From the NCBI GenBank assembly GCA_028877215.1, contig JAPPFJ010000035.1:186001-250000 (forward strand): a DNA stretch of 64,000 nucleotides, written 5' to 3'. The position numbers were made by a program, and so were the translations under genes. Origin of the DNA: Gemmatimonadota bacterium. GTDB taxonomy: Bacteria > Latescibacterota > UBA2968 > GCA-2709665. The notes beneath the pieces were generated by a model that was given only the letters and a program-made list of their open reading frames with translations, did not search any database and was not told the DNA's origin. Below are positions 60,781 to 64,000 of the stretch, piece after piece (positions within the stretch are counted from its first letter, which is position 1; every line of letters starts with the position of its first letter).

Positions 60781-61048
60781 CAATGTTGAGCCGGCAGCCG
60801 ACGGCATCAGCATATCTTCGCAGCGTCTCAATTTTGGGAGAATGCCGGCGGCTGGCGGACTCCAGGCGCGTGATCGCGGTTGCTTTCGTGCCCATCTTCT
60901 CTGCGACCTGTCCTTGCGTCAGTCCAGCGCGTTTTCGCGCTTCCAGTAGTTTGTCCAGCAACTCGAAATCTGGCTTTTGAGCTTCATACTCGGTTCTTGT
61001 TTCGCGGTTTGCGAGTGCCCTTCTCTTGAGTTCTTCGTGACTGAGCAT
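60764..61048 (-). CDS. higA: XRE-family antitoxin (HigA-like)
   Basis: A 94-residue protein with a helix-turn-helix of the XRE/Cro type: LLEARKRAGLTQGQVAEKMG then ITRLESASRRHSPKIETLRRYADAVG, ending with a short strand LNIELIPD. The N-terminal helix with EYEAQKPDFELLDKLLEA is common in HigA/HipB-like antitoxins. It follows the toxin gene by 60 bp on the minus strand, the reverse (toxin-first) order typical of higBA. It should bind its toxin and repress the common promoter. Confidence 0.88.
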   Translation of the reverse strand: MLSHEELKRRALANRETRTEYEAQKPDFELLDKLLEARKRAGLTQGQVAEKMGTKATAITRLESASRRHSPKIETLRRYADAVGCRLNIELIPD

Positions 61049-61108
61049 GGGTTCCCTCTCATTTGTGCTCTCTGGTGGAGGCTGGTCTTTGGATTTCTCA
61101 GGGCTGGT

Positions 61109-61459
61109 TCAAGTACCCCTCAATTCTAACAGTCGCTTTCTAGCCGTATCGCGTTCTTGCCCGGGTGTCTTTCGCGCTTTTTTCACAAAGCTGTGAAGGA
61201 TCACTATCTTTCTGTTGACGCTGGTGTCTTGTTTACGGCGAGTCAACGTACAAAAGAACACGCGTCCGATACCCTCTTTTGCCTTCATTCGGAGTTCAAA
61301 CAATCCGTCCCCAAGAGCGCGCGTGTGCGGCATCCCAAGATGAGGTCCGAATTTTTGCATCCTGTCAGTGAGGTTAAAATAACGGGCCTGAATGACTGGA
61401 GGAAAGCGCAGGATGTTTTGTTGTGCTTTTTCGTTGTAGTATATGATTTCCAATTCCAC
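61109..61459 (-). CDS. higB: Gp49/HigB-like type II toxin (RelE/ParE superfamily)
   Basis: A 116-residue protein with the phage Gp49-like signature: FGPHLGMPHTRALGDGLFELRMKAKEGIGRVFF, then VILHSFVKKARKTPGQERDTARKRL. The basic, arginine-rich beta sheet with a C-terminal K/R helix fits ribosome-dependent mRNA interferases of the RelE fold. A small insert (TRRKQDTSVNRK) lies between strands. The start is GTG at 61459; no Shine-Dalgarno sequence is obvious and the predicted transcript begins almost at the start codon, so the mRNA may be leaderless. Confidence 0.88.
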   Translation of the reverse strand: MELEIIYYNEKAQQNILRFPPVIQARYFNLTDRMQKFGPHLGMPHTRALGDGLFELRMKAKEGIGRVFFCTLTRRKQDTSVNRKIVILHSFVKKARKTPGQERDTARKRLLELRGT

Positions 61460-61465
61460 CTGATA

Positions 61466-61494
61466 AACATAACGAATTTGTTATTTTTCGTCAA
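61466..61494 (-). promoter_or_regulatory. Promoter and operator palindrome of the higBA pair
   Basis: Minus strand TTGACG (61489-61494), 17-bp spacer, TATGTT (61466-61471). The spacer and -10 box are covered by the near-perfect palindrome ATAACGAATTTGTTAT (61469-61484), a good candidate for antitoxin binding and autorepression. Confidence 0.6.
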
Positions 61495-61689
61495 CTGGCG
61501 AACGGAGACCGGTGCGTCCGTTCGGAACCCCACCGCCTCCCAACGTGTGTCATCCGGAACATTGGCGGAAGCATAAAGCTGCCTGGCCGTCGCCAGCGGA
61601 TAGCAATCCGCTCGGACACGCAATTGCGGTCCGCACGGCCGGCCCCGGTCTGCCTGCTGCAGCGGTCGCGGCAGGCGGCGCTTCCGCTC

Positions 61690-61830
61690 AAGCATCGCCT
61701 TCGCTCAGTATGACACGTTGGACAGTCACCATGCCCGACACATATCCTTCGCGCCTTCTCCGAGACTGCCATCCTGAGGACTTGCCCTGAGCCTGCCTGC
61801 ATTGAGCTTGTCGAAATGTCGAAGGATGCC
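61690..61830. repeat. Intergenic CATCCT..AGGATG-type palindromic repeat
   Basis: CATCCTGAGG (from 61770) and GTCGAAGGATG (to 61828) enclose CTTGCCCTGAGC and GAGCTTGTCGAA segments; a related piece CATCGCCTTCGCTCAGTATG lies at 61697-61716. This motif family is widespread in environmental bacterial genomes. The surrounding interval 61495-62321 shows no convincing gene; 62150-62240 is AT-rich with short direct repeats built on ATCATCAA. Confidence 0.5.
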
Positions 61831-62321
61831 CCTTGGCCGACGAAGGATCTACAACACCATCGGGGCAACCCCACGCGATCTGCACGTGTCCATATTTGAG
61901 AGGCAGCACATCCGCCTTCGCACAGTCGTTGGCGATCAGTGCCTCAACGCTCTATGGGCACTGTAAGCCCGCCCGTCGTCCGATCGCAGAATTGCCTCCA
62001 AACGGTCTGTTCCCTGCCGGAATTCCGTCGGTCAGTTGCACGCGTGACTTCCATTCCCTGTATTCCCTTCCGTTCTGCCTGAATCGTCGATGATGCAAGA
62101 CTCCCCCTGCCAAATCAACGTGCAGTTCGCGGATTGGGAGCCTGACTTTGGCAAAATACCCAAGAATTCATCAATAAATCATCAAAAACGTCCAAGATTT
62201 CAACATTGATTCAACAAAGAATCGTTAAATTGGCGTAGCCTTGACCTGCACGTAAAACCGAGCGCTGAACGAGCCGATTGCCGTGTCAACACATCGTCAG
62301 CTTTTTTCAGGAACCCTCGCC

Positions 62322-62504
62322 ATGAACCGTCCAACCTGGCGCGGCAGAGATTTCATTGACGGCGGCAAACGCAAGATGCGAAAGTGCCTGAGCTGCGGGA
62401 GGATGTTTAGGAGTACCGGACCTGAGAACCGGATATGTGACAGGCACAAGACAAAACGATCAAAGTACGAAGATTGGGCGGAGGGGCCGGGAGAGGATTT
62501 CTAG
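62322..62504 (+). CDS. Small zinc-finger-like protein
   Basis: About 60 residues. The core KCLSCGRMFRSTGPENRICD has two CxxC/CxxH half-sites (CLSC and CDRH), a compact zinc ribbon seen in many small bacterial proteins of unknown role. AGGA lies ten bases ahead of the ATG at 62322; a GTG at 62283 would add 13 residues. Acidic C terminus (YEDWAEGPGEDF). It stands alone in an AT-richer, gene-poor zone with decayed sequence on both sides. Could bind nucleic acid. Confidence 0.55.
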   Translation: MNRPTWRGRDFIDGGKRKMRKCLSCGRMFRSTGPENRICDRHKTKRSKYEDWAEGPGEDF

Positions 62505-63325
62505 ATCTTGGCAGCACCGCCAGGACCAGCCGGGGAGCGCGGAGGATCCGGTACACCGAAACCCCTGTCGACTCGGCCGAGCGGACGCTGGACCTGCATG
62601 AATGGTCAGAAGGAATCTATCACAATACCCTCGAGTCGTTTTGGCGACAAGCGTGGGCGGGGCCGAGACTTTAGCACCGGCACACCATATCATCTCTCTA
62701 CCAGGCCGCTGCGATACATCACTCCACCCGGAAGGGCAACTGCATTTATGAAGGCCACCACATATTCAACCGTTATCCTGCCGTTCCCTCTTGCCTGTTA
62801 AGGATGTCAAAAACCGGACAAATCTGCCAGACAGCGGGTATTTACAGAGCATTCGGCCTATGCCCCTGCAAGGATCGAGTCGTCCTTGAAAAGGGACAAC
62901 GCTTTCCACCATGCAGAGAACATGGATGGAGAGTTCTGTGGGTGTTTCTCCAAGGAAACGGACGGCGTCCGTAACTTGATCCGGCGCCATCCGCAGATGC
63001 GGAACATACTGTCTGGTAACGTTGCCATCGCTCGCGGATGAGAACCCCAGGAGTCGAGGCAACGGATCGTCTACGCGCATTCCGAAGACGCCTGGACGGT
63101 GGCGCACCAGAGTCAAGACTTCAGGGAAGGCGGCGTGAGCCCGACGCTGTGCCTGGATACGGGCTCTGACAAGAGGGGATTGACTATGTTGTTGGCCCCC
63201 GAATGGCGAGAGAATGCCGCAGCGGAGTCGAAACGCTGTGGAAAGGCGAGCGGATGATGGCTTACCGCAACGGCAGAGAGGGTAGTGACCGATTCGACTG
63301 GCGTCCCAACCCTCTGCCGGCGTCG
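62505..63325. other. Gene-poor interval without supported features
   Basis: Short open frames on both strands, none with a ribosome-binding site plus recognisable protein. A minus-strand frame at 62766-63116 has some protein-like text (NVTRQYVPHLRMAPDQVTD) but no start signal or family. Probably decayed sequence between the zinc-finger gene and the regulator. Confidence 0.4.
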
Positions 63326-64000
63326 CTATTCTGTCTTTCCCAGGCGATAGCCGACCCGCGGTTCGTTAAAAATCCATTTGGGGTTCTTCGCATCGTCGCC
63401 CAGCTTTCGCCGGATGTTTTTGACCGCGGCGTGGAGCGGCCGTCTGTCGTTGCTGCCCCTCTTGGCCCAGATACGTCTCAGAATGTCTTCGTAGAAGACC
63501 GTCCGGCCCGCGTTCACCGCAAGTTCCTGGAGAACGAAGTACTCGATTCTTGTCAGATCCACGGGCGTTCCGGAAATCGTCACCCTGCGTCGGGCGTAGT
63601 CGACCTTCAGATTCCCGCGCAGAAACGGTTCCGATGGTACGACCAGACGAGGAACCGTATGCTTACGTATGGCGGCCCTGATCCTGGCCGCCAGTTCCGT
63701 AGGTGAGAACGGCTTGACCAGATAATCGGCAGCGCCGTTGTCCAGGGCTTGCGCAATGGCGTCTTCGTGCCCATACGCGGAAAGGAAAATAACCGGCACG
63801 TCTGCCTTTTCGACGATGCCATGCATTAACTCGATCCCGTCGCTGCCCGGGAGCACGAGGTCCAACAGCGCCAATCGGGGACTGTGTTCATTGAACAGGG
63901 CAATCGCCTCGTTTGCATCTCCGGTAACGATCGGAACGTAGCCGGCGTTCGACAGGGCTTCTCGAACGCTGCGCAGCGTTTGCGGGTCATCGTCCACGAC
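63326..64000 (-). CDS. OmpR/PhoB-family response regulator (partial, 5' end outside window)
   Basis: About 224 residues are visible. The receiver domain starts at VVDDDPQTLRSVREAL (acidic pocket), with the phospho-acceptor aspartate in LALLDLVLPGSDG and the conserved lysine in YLVKPFSPTELAARI. The C-terminal winged helix has DLTRIEYFVLQELAVNAGRTVFYEDILRRIW and a recognition helix LHAAVKNIRRKLGDDAKNPKWIFNEPRVGYRLG. The sequence before VVDDD is cut by the window edge, so only a few N-terminal residues are missing. The partner kinase is not visible. Confidence 0.9.
   Translation of the reverse strand, partial: VVDDDPQTLRSVREALSNAGYVPIVTGDANEAIALFNEHSPRLALLDLVLPGSDGIELMHGIVEKADVPVIFLSAYGHEDAIAQALDNGAADYLVKPFSPTELAARIRAAIRKHTVPRLVVPSEPFLRGNLKVDYARRRVTISGTPVDLTRIEYFVLQELAVNAGRTVFYEDILRRIWAKRGSNDRRPLHAAVKNIRRKLGDDAKNPKWIFNEPRVGYRLGKTE

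Noticed and set aside
62766..63116. Minus-strand 116-codon frame
   Set aside because: No ribosome-binding site, no recognisable family, and it lies in a zone of decayed sequence.
1..64000. tRNA, rRNA or CRISPR loci
   Set aside because: No T-loop plus cloverleaf pattern, conserved rRNA text or spaced repeat array was seen on either strand by eye; a tRNAscan-type run would be decisive.

Overview
The window is 64 kb of gene-dense, GC-rich bacterial chromosome. It has housekeeping genes (dnaE, aroA, glyQS, rsmD, mreD-mrdA-rodA), many lipoproteins and secreted proteins, and a diderm-type envelope toolkit (lipoprotein lytic transglycosylase, SPOR protein, M48 lipoprotein). Several Gfo/Idh/MocA dehydrogenases, a ceramidase-like protein, formylglycine-enzyme-like domains, a DUF4432 protein, a dockerin-bearing propeller and a fused glycyl-tRNA synthetase together resemble uncultivated lineages such as Latescibacterota or Poribacteria. 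That placement is an inference with low confidence. No rRNA, tRNA or CRISPR array was seen.

Layout. 0-9 kb: catabolic genes (class III aminotransferase, M20 amidohydrolase, three Gfo/Idh/MocA dehydrogenases, SLC13 transporter, GNAT). 9-20 kb: an ABC exporter facing a co-directional run of an epimerase, a ceramidase-like protein, an unknown secreted protein, an aldose-epimerase-like protein, a double FGE-like protein, a HEAT-repeat protein and a dockerin/propeller protein. 20-26 kb: a ferric-type ABC importer whose binding-protein gene is separated from the ATPase gene by a dispersed repeat, then an orphan membrane protein. 26-27 kb: a DUF5069 gene with an in-frame UGA at its expected cysteine position, and a nested pair of mobile elements. 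27-41 kb: rsmD, glyQS, DUF4432, a Mur ligase plus LD-carboxypeptidase (probably peptidoglycan recycling), an M48 protease, aroA and dnaE. 41-49 kb: wall-elongation genes, a LysM transglycosylase, a SPOR lipoprotein and a lactonase. 49-52 kb: an ABC-2 exporter operon behind a structured leader with an intrinsic terminator. 52-60 kb: a histidine kinase and NtrC-type regulator, then a consensus sigma-54 promoter with upstream dyads, serving a CDP-alcohol phosphatidyltransferase, a flippase-like membrane protein and two paralogous secreted repeat proteins. 60-63 kb: a gene-poor zone with a HigBA-type toxin-antitoxin pair. 63.3 kb to the end: a partial OmpR-type regulator.

Three dispersed repeat families shape the intergenic DNA. 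R1 is 140-410 bp, purine-rich, with a conserved hairpin, and lies in front of at least seven plus-strand genes. R2 is a 186-bp MITE with TAA target duplications, present twice. R3 is an element with CAGTCCGTTGA-type ends; one copy carries an inserted R2, and an uninterrupted fragment elsewhere preserves the empty site.

The most interesting candidates are the UGA-containing DUF5069 gene with a bSECIS-like hairpin, the sigma-54 envelope module with its new secreted repeat family, and the attenuator-like leader of the ABC-2 operon. All calls come from reading the sequence; no database search or folding program was run.
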